Program-made: the position numbers and the translations under genes
Shown here: one piece after another, positions 32,599 to 42,899 of the stretch
Layout of the letters: each line of letters starts with the position of its first letter
Numbering within the stretch: position 1 is the stretch's first letter
Notes under the pieces: model-generated
Databases searched by the model: none
Told to the model about the DNA's origin: nothing
Seen by the model: only the letters and a program-made list of their open reading frames with translations
Source: Vandiemenella viatica
Taxonomy: Eukaryota; Arthropoda; Insecta; Orthoptera; Morabidae
Reading direction: 5' to 3'
Assembly: GCA_031002005.1 (NCBI GenBank)
Contig: CM061920.1
Location: 49,454,610-49,518,609 of the forward strand
Length of the DNA stretch: 64,000 nt

Positions 32599-33105
32599 CA
32601 TGCTGTACGCCAGCAAAACTTTACCATTGCACAGTAAAGGTGACCTAGAAAGTATTCTGAAAGAAGAACGCAAAATTATAAGAAATATTCTTGGTCCAAA
32701 AAAAAAAAATAGATGATGGATATAGACTCAAATCTCTAAAAGCAACAGAAACACTGTCAAAACTCATGGCAAATATCAGGAAAAGAAGATTAAGATTTTA
32801 TGGACATATTCACAGACTCCCAGCAACAAGACTCATTCATAAAATTATGACGTACATAGAACAGCTAGAAACTATGCCCTGGGTCCAGCAAATCAAAAAC
32901 TCCTCAGAAATCGTAGACAGACGTACAGACAAAAAATTAACAAATGGGAAGTACTGCCGGAGAATGAACTGACCAAGTGACCAGGGATGAAGTGGACTGA
33001 AGAAAGAAAAAATGTAGAAAAAATGGAAACCCAGAAAACTGAATCGTTAAGCCTTTACATTATCCAACAGGGTTCAATTGCAAATAATAATAATAATAAT
33101 ATATC
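32599..33105 (+). pseudogene. RTE-like LINE C-terminal fragment
   Basis: It reads LYASKTLPLHSKGDLES-like sequence from 32600, EERKIIRNILGP (32665), an A10 run, then the open segment to 32972 with DDGYRLKSLKATETLSKLMA, NIRKRRLRFYGHIHRLPATR and WVQQIKNSSEIVD. It ends in (AAT)n at 33086-33102. It is homologous to 27600-28150. It contains no catalytic motif. Confidence 0.8.
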
Positions 33106-34143
33106 CATATAATAATTAGAAAAAATACAATGTGAAAAGCATGGTTAAATAATCTTCGAAGTCGTAGTAATCACAGTCGTAGTAAGTATTATCTTGGTTC
33201 TCCGGGTGGAGTAGCGTCAATTTGTTAAAACCTAATGTTTCATCAGAGGAGATTATGGTTACTAGTTTCTTGCAATCTTCATAGATCATATCTTATAAAT
33301 AAAACAATGGAAAAGACTCTTCTAAGAGAAATTAAAGCATAGGCTGTGGTTTAAAATTCAAGAAAGAATCACTGTTATGAATTCATGCATCTCAGTCAGT
33401 TTCATTTGAAAGACTTAATCTAAAACATCTGATGAAATTATTTTATGCGATATGTAGCTTGAAAGTGAAAATAAAATATATGAAATTTCCGTACATTATA
33501 TTTAAATATCCATTTTTAAATCTCATCAGAAAGCTATAAATTATTATTTAGACTTCAATAAAACAAAAATGTTGGATGCAATAAACCTTGTGCAATATTA
33601 CTCAATACTCCATCATGTAACTCTGTTTCCTTATTGCTATTTCTGCAATTTTGTCCAGCTTCCTTCACCCAATTGATCAAACCAGTACTGTGGCAACGTA
33701 CAAATCTAACAAGTCAAAAGGTCCTGGAAATGAATAATTTAAATTAGTAACCAATTTTTCCATTTTAACAAGCAGTGAATAATAAGGCAAACACTTGTGT
33801 GCTTAACTTACGAATATATTCACTGGTTGGTGTTGGTACATGTAAAAAAAATGATTGGCTGAAAAGTAGAGCGACTGCATATGATACCGGCCAAAAACAT
33901 CTTATCTTCTATTAGTGTCTAATCAAATTTTCCTGACTTTTGAGAGAAATATTCTGTTCAAAATCGTTCCTCCAAGTAGTCCATAGGAATGCATGCCTTT
34001 TGTTTTTCTTTCTCCTAGAGTTTATTATCTGCCCTTTCTGGCACAACTTATGCAGATTAGTCTATCCTATTTTCTCCTGCTATGACTACAAGTTGTATGT
34101 AAATACATATTCTTACATCATTTCTAATAATTTGTATTTTTAG
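33106..34143. other. Non-coding, end of the last GART intron
   Basis: AT-rich; no recognised element. It ends with a good polypyrimidine acceptor (TTTGTATTTTTAG) at 34143. Confidence 0.5.
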
Positions 34144-34335
34144 GAGGATGTTGATGCAGGGGCGATTTTGGTGCAAGAGGCAGTGCCTATTGAGCTGTGT
34201 GATACAGAGCAAACACTACAGGAACGTGTTAAGCTGGTGGAACACCGTGTTTTTCCAGCAGCCCTCAAGCTAGTTGCCACTGGCCGTGTTCATCTTGGTC
34301 CTGATGGGAAGCTTGTTTGGCAGAAGGACTGCTAA
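34144..34335 (+). CDS. GART: GART last exon: catalytic Asp and C-terminus
   Basis: 63 codons plus TAA. It begins EDVDAGAILVQEAVPIELCD, joining exactly to HFVE of the exon at 16088 to give the family motif HFVEEDVDAG. It continues ERVKLVEHRVFPAALKLVA, then GRVHLGPDGKLVWQKDC-stop. The Asp of DVDAG is the third catalytic residue of GAR formyltransferase. The C-terminal length is as expected for animal GART. Taken with the other three exons, the formyltransferase domain is complete and has no frame damage, so the gene looks functional despite 29 kb of transposon-filled introns. Confidence 0.96.
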   Translation, partial: EDVDAGAILVQEAVPIELCDTEQTLQERVKLVEHRVFPAALKLVATGRVHLGPDGKLVWQKDC

Positions 34336-34586
34336 CAATAGTCTTTTTTTTTACACAGTTTGCAAAATTTTTAATGGAAACAATCAATGTAACATGATTG
34401 ATGATATTTGAAGACTGAAGTTTGATTCTTTTCTAACATACAACTCTGGTTGACATTGCATTTAATGATGACAGCACTTCACATCAAATAATGTACAACA
34501 TTTCTGAATCTACAAACCTTCCACAACTTGACAGTCCAGAACAATACTATTGTAACTAACAATTGATAAATTTTGTGATGTGGCAA

Positions 34587-34592
34587 AATAAA
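34587..34592 (+). terminator. Probable GART polyadenylation signal
   Basis: AATAAA 252 nt after the GART stop codon, the first one downstream on the + strand. Confidence 0.5.
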
Positions 34593-34599
34593 AGTTGCA

Positions 34600-37110
34600 G
34601 TTTGTACCAAAAATCATAATCGACACTATAACTGTCGGAATTGCCTAGGATACTCTACTGCTCTATTGTTCCTTGTTATATTGTGAAGGATAACAAGATC
34701 ATTAGGAAGTGAAGGATTTTAAGGAAGTTTCACAAGCTTAGTCTCCTTTACTGTTCAATACTATGATAATATGTCTATTGTTGACCATGTATGGAATAAG
34801 TTTGCCATTACCAAATACTCTGCAGTCTAAATACAGTTCAAGCTTTGTTAAAGGAAACTTAGATAGTCACTGTCCCTATATTTAGGGAAAGGATTTCACC
34901 ACATCAACAAACACAGTTGTTCCGTGAAAGGTACATTAGTAAATGAAAGTCCAAACGTTGTGGTGTAGTCTTTTAAACCTTAAGATTTATTCCAGTTGAT
35001 TGATATAGTCTGGCACCAAACTGTGTTTACACTTTCAATAAGCTAGACAATCACACTTTGCAGTTCAGAACATGATGGAACAGGGTGATACCTTCACTTA
35101 TACTATGCAACACAACAACATTCATTCTTATATACTAACCATAGCCTAACATTGAGTTCACTAGTCCATGAATCTTGTCATGTCACTATGGAGCTTCACA
35201 GGAAAATATTTTCTCCCCTCCATCACCACTGACCACTAATACACATGACCAATACAAGAACAAGACACTTTTCCTAACTTGGCATCTTGAATATATACTT
35301 AGTACTAAAGATACAAGATCAACGGTCACTTTACTTCTCAAAACCTGCCAGTCACAATCACCATTTCCTTCACTTGACATCTATTGTCCTATAAAAAGTC
35401 TTGGCACATTAAAGACTGTCTTATTACATGAGTCACACCACTCCTCAGAACTTTCTTAATCTATGTGCTTTTGCTCCTTTACTCTTTCATGTTAATACCT
35501 TTCATCCCGACAGTTACATGAACCAAAACACTTTGTCTTCCTAAGCCTATTCAGCCGAAGTTTCTACCTCTGTGTTACACATTGTCTTTTAGTGTAGTAG
35601 AATGACCATGTTTTAGTTTTTTTTTTTTTTTTGTTTTTTTTTTTAGGGAATTTACTGTCCAATCCATAACTAGTAACAATTTGTGTGACTTGCACTGAAC
35701 TTATGTGGTATCGATGTCCAGTTAAGCATATGAAAATCTTTATTTCATGCAAGCATGAAGCAGTAAAAAATAAATATTGTTTTCTTATTGTAATTACAGG
35801 TTTTTATTTCCAACGTCATTTAGTATATGGATATAGTTTATCATATCACTATAATTCCTTGGTTGTAAGAAAAAAAGAACAATTAAACAGAATAAAATTT
35901 CATTCACCATCAAGAAAATTAAAAAAATAATTAAACACATAATTTATTATAATACAATGTCTTGAAGTACTCTAATATCTCATCTATCTGGTTGGACATG
36001 AGCCCAATGTTTCAGATTATGATAGAAGTAGTTGGCATAATGTTTTTCCTAACAAAGCAGCATTCAATCTGAACATTTTTAATCTGAAATTGGCAGTGCT
36101 GATGAATAAACATGTCAGTGTTGCTATATAGTGTTCTATTCTGGTACCTTGAAACTTGTGCATCAAATCAATTATTTTGTAGTCTGTGTCATATTCATAT
36201 TTGAATGACATGATCCACTTCACCAAAACAACTCTTTACCTCAAACCATTTTACCCTTTCACCATTGTCAGTTTTGACCAGTTTCTTAACTTTTAAGGAA
36301 TCTTCTTTAAAATCAGTGAAATCATTCTGTGACATCTGACACATACTGTTATTTCCATCTTGTTTTGCAGCAGCTGCCCGGGTGTACCACTGTTATTGTA
36401 ACGACTATTTTTCGGCCCTCTTTATAACACCAACTCCTTCATTCCGGATGTGTCCATGTCCAAGACACTTGTGTGTGATTGAATTAATTGATAATGTGCC
36501 CATACTCAGTAGATACATAAAAAAAATACATATTGATTTATGTTTTGGCCACTGCAATTGTTGGAAAAGAAATAAAAATTTTGAAAGCCATTCATATATT
36601 CCATCTTGAGCAATCTGCAAATATAGCTAGCTTCTTGTACGCTGCCTTTATGCCCAATGTCCTCATGCCACATAAAATACTATCCCTTCTGCTTTTCTGA
36701 ATTGTCAGATTGTAGATGATGAGCTTTTTTTAACTGTAACTTAGAGATATGTTTCGATAAGGTGTGTTAAGTACAAATTAAAATTTATAGTTAAATTGTA
36801 AAAATGTAACTGCATCTTGTAATATGAATGTTTAACAGTTCAGTGAAATGTGTATAGATTTGATGTTTGCAGAATACATATGAAGTATGTAAATGCACTC
36901 ACTATGTTAAGCTATGTGAGCCTTGGACTATATAATTACCAGAGTATTTTAACATTACTTACTATTATTATAATATATCACAGAAAGTTGACTAATTTTG
37001 TAGTTATGATGTTTAGTCAACCATGTTTCCAAACTATACAAAAAATAAATAAATAAAGTTAGAGGGATGATGTTACTGCACAGTCTGAACATGAGGTTTG
37101 CGTATTTAAA
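34600..37110. other. Intergenic sequence between GART and the convergent DNAJC28-like gene
   Basis: No gene recognised. A T tract lies at 35619-35644. The block 34900-35560 has an AATAAA-like run on the - (near 34985) and an LTR-like look, but I could not find paired termini, so no element is called. Confidence 0.4.
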
Positions 37111-37165
37111 AACGACTTCAACAAAATCTTCTCAGGTGTCCAGCCAGATGGTGGTGTAAAAACAT

Positions 37166-37198
37166 GACGTTTCGACAGCTGACTGCTGTCTTCATCAG
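37166..37198 (-). ncRNA. Candidate hammerhead ribozyme, intact core
   Basis: On the -: CUGAUGA, A, stem II GACAGC/GCUGUC (6 perfect pairs, AGUCA loop), GAA, then the self-complementary ACGU and C as the predicted cleavage base. GAAACGUC is a well-known hammerhead 3' core. Helix I can form with several A-U and G-U pairs but has a mismatch next to the cleavage site. Confidence 0.65.
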
Positions 37199-37338
37199 GT
37201 ATCTTGTAGTTGTTCTCAGCTGACAGTCTCTGCCTATAAAACCTGCCCATCAAACCTCCTTTATACCTTCAGCTAGAAGGCCCACTTGCTCTGGCCAGTC
37301 AAGGCAGAGACAGTTAGCTGAGAACAACTACAAGGTAC

Positions 37339-37373
37339 CTGATGAAGACAGCAGAGTCAGCTGTCAAAATGTC
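37339..37373 (+). ncRNA. Hammerhead-like motif, partly decayed
   Basis: The mirror of 37166-37198: CUGAUGA intact, stem II GACAGC/GCUGUC (6 pairs), but GAA is AAA and ACGU is AUGU. Helix I pairs better than in its partner (GUGUUU with AAGGUAC). Confidence 0.5.
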
Positions 37374-37683
37374 GTGTTTTTACACCACCATCTGGCTGGA
37401 CACCCGAGAAGATTTTGTTGCATCGATATGCCGGGAAAGTCTCCACTTAGACTTAATTTCATTTTCTGCAAAAGTGTCAGTTGTGATAGATCTGTTCTGG
37501 ACCTATAAAATGTAGGAATCTCAAAGTATATGAAATTCTGATTGTCCTTAAAACTGTAGAATCTTATTTTAAATAAGCTTGTTGATATTTAATATAGAGT
37601 AATAAAAAGTATGAAATTTAACTGCTCATATATGTAATTGAAGTTACCTCTTCTGTAAGATAAAATTTGTTGTACATGTGTAC

Positions 37684-37731
37684 TTGATTATCATTGACTG
37701 ATTATCACTGACTGATTATCATTGACTGATT
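37684..37731 (+). repeat. Short tandem repeat, 14-bp unit
   Basis: About 3.5 copies of TGATTATCATTGAC with single changes. Confidence 0.7.
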
Positions 37732-37739
37732 AACAAAAT

Positions 37740-39167
37740 GTCCATTCATTCTTACATTCAGTGAGAGATTATTTGAGTGAAAGAAATATGTTATATACCT
37801 CAGTCATTGTATGGAAAATAAAGTTACTAGTTGCTGTTTATAACCACCAACACAGTATCTAGCAAGTAACGAAGTTCCATTAACATCGGTTTATTTCAAA
37901 AGTATTCTCTAGTGTTAATGAAACTTATCAATATATTTCTTAAATTCATTCATCTGGTTTTTATAAATCTTAATGAAAATTGCTTTTTTTACATCACCAT
38001 TATTATTTTTTTTATCAGAGTTCATACAATTCCAACATGATTGTTCACAGAAAAATATCTCTAAGTATAGTTCCATTTTGTGAACTACACTATTATTATT
38101 TACACATATACTACATAAGTTTGTATTGACTGAACAAAATTCACTGTTCATGCAGGAGTAGCTGTGTGAGCTTAATGTTTCATGAAATTATGTACACAAA
38201 TGAATAACTGAACATGGCCAGGCAGAGATTTTTCTCCTCCTTTTTACCCTATTTTTACTACCACATTTATTTCTCAATTCATTGCAGTGCATAATAATAT
38301 ATAAATGTCAATACATCTCTTGGGTATGTCTCCGAGTTCTAAAAGGCAATGGGAGTGTAATGAGATGACCGAAAAGGTGATTTTTTTTTTATAATTGTAT
38401 GGGAGCAGTAAAATGATAGCTCTGTGCCAGTGATAAAATCCAACAGTTAAAAGAAATGGTATCATATACATACCTCTTTCTGTGGAAACATTCACACTTT
38501 GTAAGAACAAAATAATAAAGGTATAAAGCATAGCCAGTTTGGATGATGATAAATCATGAGGTGAACAAAAATACAAATTTGGAAATACTTGAATTTTTTT
38601 AATTGGTGTAAATGTAAACTTCTTAAAACATGTCTGCAGAAATGTAATAGACCAATAATTCTCAATCTATGGTACATGAAGATGGGACAAGTGATCTGCA
38701 GGCAGAATATTAAAAAATTAATTGTAATTGAATTAAAGATATCAGAACAGTGAGTAATAATATAGTATTATTAGTTTTTCTTTCTTTTCCATTGTTTACT
38801 CCTGCTCTTTGTAGGTTCATAATATTATTCATTTCATTAATGAATATTAAGAGAGTGAACTATTAAAAATGAAATGTATATTGAACAAACATTTTTATAA
38901 CTGTTTCCATGGAGATTCGGAATGTGCTTTCAGATTTATTATGTTATAATGGTACAACACAATACGTCCAATAATTTATAATATGTACATAGTTAAAGTT
39001 AGGGATCCTCAAATCATTTTTTGACATTTACTGGATTTACTGGTCCTCTGGTTTAGAAACGCTGTAAAAATAACTGTAAGACCTGATTGGCAGTCACTTT
39101 AAAGGGACACTATATTCAGTTAAGGAAGCTATGTCTATTGCTATGACAGTTTAATGACAGTAAAATT
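37740..39167. other. Intergenic sequence
   Basis: AT-rich; no gene or element recognised. Confidence 0.4.
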
Positions 39168-39173
39168 TTTATT
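39168..39173 (-). terminator. Possible DNAJC28 polyadenylation signal
   Basis: AATAAA on the - strand, about 260 nt after the stop codon of the DNAJC28-like gene. Confidence 0.35.
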
Positions 39174-39431
39174 ATTATTATCTAAAAAAATACATATCAA
39201 CTTGTGTATTGTTTTATAATTTTAAATATTGATCCGAATACTAATGCTTATTTTCATAGCAGTATTAAACCAGTTTTATATACATATGTATAGGTGATTC
39301 AATTCAACATGAAACAACTGCTTTCACATACAAATAGAGATACATACAGTTTCTTTAAAAAAACTCTGATGCAAGTACAACAGCTAAAAAAACATAAATA
39401 AATAAATAAAAACTGAATGCTATTATTCCTG

Positions 39432-39839
39432 TTAAGTTGACCTTGTAAATATGAAATCAAAAATATCAAGCATTGATGACTGAGTGTGATGCTGTTCTTT
39501 TGGGTTGCATACAGTTTCATTCATCTGATTAACTTCAAATTTGTTGATGCCACATTTTAACACCTTTTCAGCTTCTAAATTCAACTGGAAGAATACTTTC
39601 TGCTTCTCTAACAGTGGCACCTGCAGGTTGAAGTTATTGATTTTCTTATTCAGTTTGCAAACTGCATGCTGTTGATCATTTACAGCATTGTCCCACTCCT
39701 TTTTTTCTTCTTCTGTCAGAGGCACACGCCCAAAACGTGATCTGATTTTTCCAAGATCTTCACGAATTTTATTGGCATCCTCCTGAATCTCCTTCTGAAG
39801 AGTTATCCACTCTGGCACATACCCGTTGTTAATCATCAC
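39432..39839 (-). CDS. DNAJC28: DNAJC28-like gene, last exon
   Basis: 135 codons plus stop, after a TTTCTAAACAG acceptor (phase 0). It reads VMINNGYVPEWITLQKEIQE, KIREDLGKIRSRFGRVPLT, EEEKKEWDNAV, CKLNKKINNFNLQVPLLEKQ and KVFFQLNLEAEKVL. These match the C-terminal part of the DUF1992 region of DNAJC28 (NGY.PEWI, W, KLNK.INDFNL.VP, KV.F). The last 35 residues after GINKFEV are not conserved to my knowledge. DNAJC28 is a poorly characterised J-domain protein; a trafficking role has been suggested. The J domain itself is not in the exons I can see. The intron before this exon is 5.3 kb and holds hammerhead-like elements. Confidence 0.9.
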   Translation of the reverse strand: MMINNGYVPEWITLQKEIQEDANKIREDLGKIRSRFGRVPLTEEEKKEWDNAVNDQQHAVCKLNKKINNFNLQVPLLEKQKVFFQLNLEAEKVLKCGINKFEVNQMNETVCNPKEQHHTQSSMLDIFDFIFTRST

Positions 39840-39841
39840 CT

Positions 39842-40570
39842 GTTTAGAAAATAGTGAAATATAAAGATCATGAATGATATCTATAAAATTGCGAAGATGA
39901 GACTGTAAAATTTTCTAAATTCATTGACAGTACCCCAAAGATAAAAGTAATTTCTGCATTATTATTTGAGACATATACGGTATTATACATATAATAAGAT
40001 TATAATTGGACAAAAGTCTGTACATTTAAAATATTTTTGAAGAATTGAGTTTAATGACCTATAGATAATTAGTCTGTTTTTAAAATTCTTGTCTCTCTGC
40101 CCCTCTGTATCTCTGTCTGTTTGGATGAAATGATTCACACAAAAACCATTGGGTGTAAAGTAGGGTATATTTACTTTTCATGTTAAGTCAGAAACCCAAG
40201 AAATTTAGGATAAAGGGGTAAACAAATTGGTATCAGCTTTTTGTTGAATGGGATTAATGCCAAAACCACTGTTCGGATTTTGATTGGGTTTCAAATAATG
40301 TACGACTGTGCTTCCATGCATAAGAGGAGGATATGTTTCATTTCTATGTGAAACCCACAAGCTGATAAATTTAAGATCGGTATACACAAATTAGTATCCT
40401 TTTATTCGTTGAACATGATTCACACAAGAATTATTGGCCTAATTTAATTAATTCTAACAGTTGAAACGCATATTATGATTTCAATGGATGGTATCATATT
40501 ATCCACAGGAATTAAGTTACTTTTTTCCCCCCTCATGATGTGTTAACTTTAACATTGTTGGTTTAATACA
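39842..40570. other. Non-coding, DNAJC28 intron
   Basis: AT-rich. The short ORF at 40205-40387 (-) is unsupported. Confidence 0.4.
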
Positions 40571-40574
40571 TATG

Positions 40575-40810
40575 TTAACAGTCCACATAAATTAAGTTGT
40601 GGGCAATAGCTAGTTCATAGTAAAAGAATGGAACCATCCCATACCAATGGGGATGACAAGATGGTGTAGAAACAGTAAAATCGTGACATAGCACATGTAG
40701 AAATTTTTGAGAGTTAAACCCCTCTTCAAGAATAGCAGGTGGAATGAATAGAATGGGGGTCAGGTTGCAACTAACATATTTTGTGTTTCCTCCACCCAAC
40801 TTCGTCACTT
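40575..40810 (-). mobile_element. Penelope-terminus-like or retrozyme-like fragment
   Basis: On the - strand: GAAACACAAAATATG, a decayed hammerhead core at 40701-40730, then CTACACCATCTTGTCATCC. The spacing and order resemble the hammerhead-bearing repeats at 30849-30960 and 37119-37230. Boundaries are uncertain. Confidence 0.4.
40701..40730 (-). ncRNA. Decayed hammerhead-like motif
   Basis: On the -: UUGAAGA, an imperfect GGG/CUC stem with a UUUAA loop, then AAA, AAUU and U. It lacks C3 and the G of GAA. Confidence 0.3.
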
Positions 40811-42335
40811 TTCACAGTTAATTACACCTGAGCATTGACTTATTAATTGCTCTCAGATTCAAGGTAGTTTTTCATTAAAGGAAAAAATATCAAATTGTGA
40901 TAAAACTGGTAAATGAAATAAAATTACATTAGGTTAAAGAGCTTTTTTTTTGGAAATAAGATGACAGTAGTTCGATACTGTTAGGCTCAACAGAAGTATT
41001 TTAAATATAATTTCGAAGTAAAAGTTGCGAGTGCATCGGCAACGAAGTGCTTTGTGAGACAAAGTAAAGCAATTTTCGAAATGAAGACTTGGAAAGTCAA
41101 AATTAAACTAGGCCACAATTTCTGGGAGGCACCCATTTTTATGAAAGTGCATTTTTTTTAAGTAAGTTTGATGTAAGTTTCAATCAGAACAACACAATGC
41201 TAATACAAGATATTTAATTTTAAAGTATTTAATCTGAATTTAATAATGGTGGCCAAAGACAGCAGAAAGTTTATATCTCTGTAATTAAATCCTAAAAATA
41301 TGTAGAATTTTCTGATGTTGTAACAAATTCGGTGGAACAAATAGTTTTGATAGTAAATCTAAAAGATAGGTTTCATAAATCAATTGCGAGAAAATGAAAA
41401 TGGATGCGATGAAATTTATTCAGACATAAAGTACTCAAAATAGAGAGCTCTATATTATCACAAAGTTTCAGGAAAATTGGAAAAACTTTGAAAAAATCTG
41501 TCACAACCCAAGCCAGATGCAGGACAAAAAAAGATGGTGACATATGCCAGACAGCACATGGCAAGTGGCAGATCCATAGGAAGGTCAGTCGAATCAGCGT
41601 CATCTTAGCATCCCTCTGGGGCTCGCTATACAAGAAACTCGAGGAGAGAACTTGTCCGCTTTTAGTTTCTGACAGTTCACAGGGTGAAGACGTGTGGAGA
41701 GTGGGTGGGATGTTTAAAGTGCACTGTAAGCTAATCATGTGAAGCTGAACTTCTAAGATTTGCACGGGAGCCATTTTAGTTTTGGAGTGGAACTTAAGCA
41801 ATTTCATTTACAGAATTTTATTTGTCAGTTAAAGAGAACTTTGTCTGGGGAAGAAGGTCAGAAGTGAAGATAATTTTTATAGATTGAATGTAGTAAAGAT
41901 GATTTCCTTGGCATTCTTTGGATAGACGTCTAGCTGGAATTATTTCTGTTGCCAGGGTAGCGGTGCCTGAGAAATCTGAAAATAAAATACTGGACTTTAT
42001 AATCAATATTGTGTTTTGGACTATCATTTAATATTTAACCTCTCATTGTATGGTTTTATTATTAATTTATTGGGGTTTGCTGACCAGTTAATGAAATACT
42101 GCAGATAAAGAATAAGGAATAAAAAGCAAAGTTACCACCCATTCTGGATTTAGATATCCCTAGTAAAGCTTTTTTTCCTGAGAACTTAATCTAGACTTTA
42201 CCGGGAGCCATGGATAAACCTAGTGCAGTGTTACATAGTGAACTGTATATTCAACCAATGAACTAGGAGGCAAGCAGGTTGGGTACGTAAGTTGTAGTCG
42301 ACCATGCTTAAGTCTTCTGTTTACAATAATGTAAG
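40811..42335. other. Non-coding, DNAJC28 intron
   Basis: The longest ORF (41373-41807, -) has no recognisable domain and overlaps one on the opposite strand; I do not call it. Confidence 0.4.
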
Positions 42336-42339
42336 GGGG

Positions 42340-42490
42340 AGAATGACGTGAGGCAGATCAGTCGAGCCAGTATCAGCAGACTTACAACCATTGGCAACCA
42401 TGTGACACCTGATGAAGACAGCAGAGCCAACTGTCGAAATATTGGACAGCTGTATTATAACAAAATGCTGGGGAATTCTCCACTGTCACA
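42340..42490 (+). mobile_element. Short hammerhead-bearing repeat
   Basis: A non-coding block with GCAGATCAGTCGAGCC, GGCAACCATGTGACACC, the core at 42409, then GTATTATAACAAAATGCTGG. It resembles one arm of the 37119-37430 element in arrangement but not in flanking sequence. The ends are uncertain. Confidence 0.45.
42409..42444 (+). ncRNA. Candidate hammerhead ribozyme, intact core
   Basis: CUGAUGA, A, stem II GACAG/CUGUC (5 perfect pairs, 8-nt loop), GAA, then the self-complementary AUAU and U. All invariant core bases are present; helix I is weak as read. Confidence 0.5.
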
Positions 42491-42838
42491 TACTTTTAAT
42501 TATTCTGTTTTAAAATTTAACTAGTGGAGTTACATTAAATGAGCAATTAAATGATTCCAAAATGATTTTCAAGACAAAATTGTTTATAAACACTATACAT
42601 TTAAATTACCACATGAGGCTATATTAACTACTTTTCTGCTTTAAAAAACAGTTAATAAAATTCATCTTGCTTCAGAAAAAGTTTGCAGAAGGAACTTTGT
42701 ATGCATTCATTATTGTAAAGCAATCATTGCTGAAATTTAACTATGTAGAAAAGGCTTCAAATTGCTGCTTCAAACAAAACTTGCTTATAGATGAAATTTT
42801 CTTGGGTAACTAGCCGAGTGAATCCGTTTGTATAACGC

Positions 42839-42876
42839 GACGTTTCTCTGATCATAGTCTTTGCTGCCATTATCAA
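42839..42876 (-). ncRNA. Hammerhead-like motif, 5' half decayed
   Basis: On the -: UUGAUAA, a long imperfect stem II region, GAA, then ACGU and C. The 3' half (GAAACGUCGCG) is perfect and the 5' half is changed at two bases. Confidence 0.4.
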
Positions 42877-42899
42877 GTGACTGCTGTCAGTCAGTGATC

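Larger units (their letters stand above)
37119..37430. repeat. Inverted-repeat element with two hammerhead motifs
   Basis: The left arm (37119-37231) and right arm (37305-37430) are inverted copies of about 115 bp. Shared landmarks from the outside inwards are ACAAAATCTTCTC(A/G)GGTGTCC, GCCAGATGGTGGTGTAAAAA, the hammerhead core, TTGTAGTTGTTCTCAGCT and GTCTCTGCC. The centre is about 75 bp. There is no ORF. I read it as a non-coding, retrozyme-like or PLE-derived element, or two head-on copies. It lies 2.8 kb past the GART stop. Confidence 0.65.

Noticed and set aside
33225..33260. CTGATGA on the - strand near a possible stem, as a hammerhead
   Set aside because: No convincing stem II and no GAA before the AAUU-like block.
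34900..35560. LTR of a retrotransposon past the GART stop
   Set aside because: A polyadenylation-like run on the - is suggestive, but no paired TG...CA ends or duplications were found.
37680..37735. CRISPR-like short repeats
   Set aside because: The 14-bp units are contiguous without spacers, and the genome is eukaryotic; it is a simple tandem repeat.
41373..41807. 144-codon ORF on the - strand as a gene
   Set aside because: No recognisable domain, an overlapping antisense ORF, and no splice or promoter context in a DNAJC28 intron.
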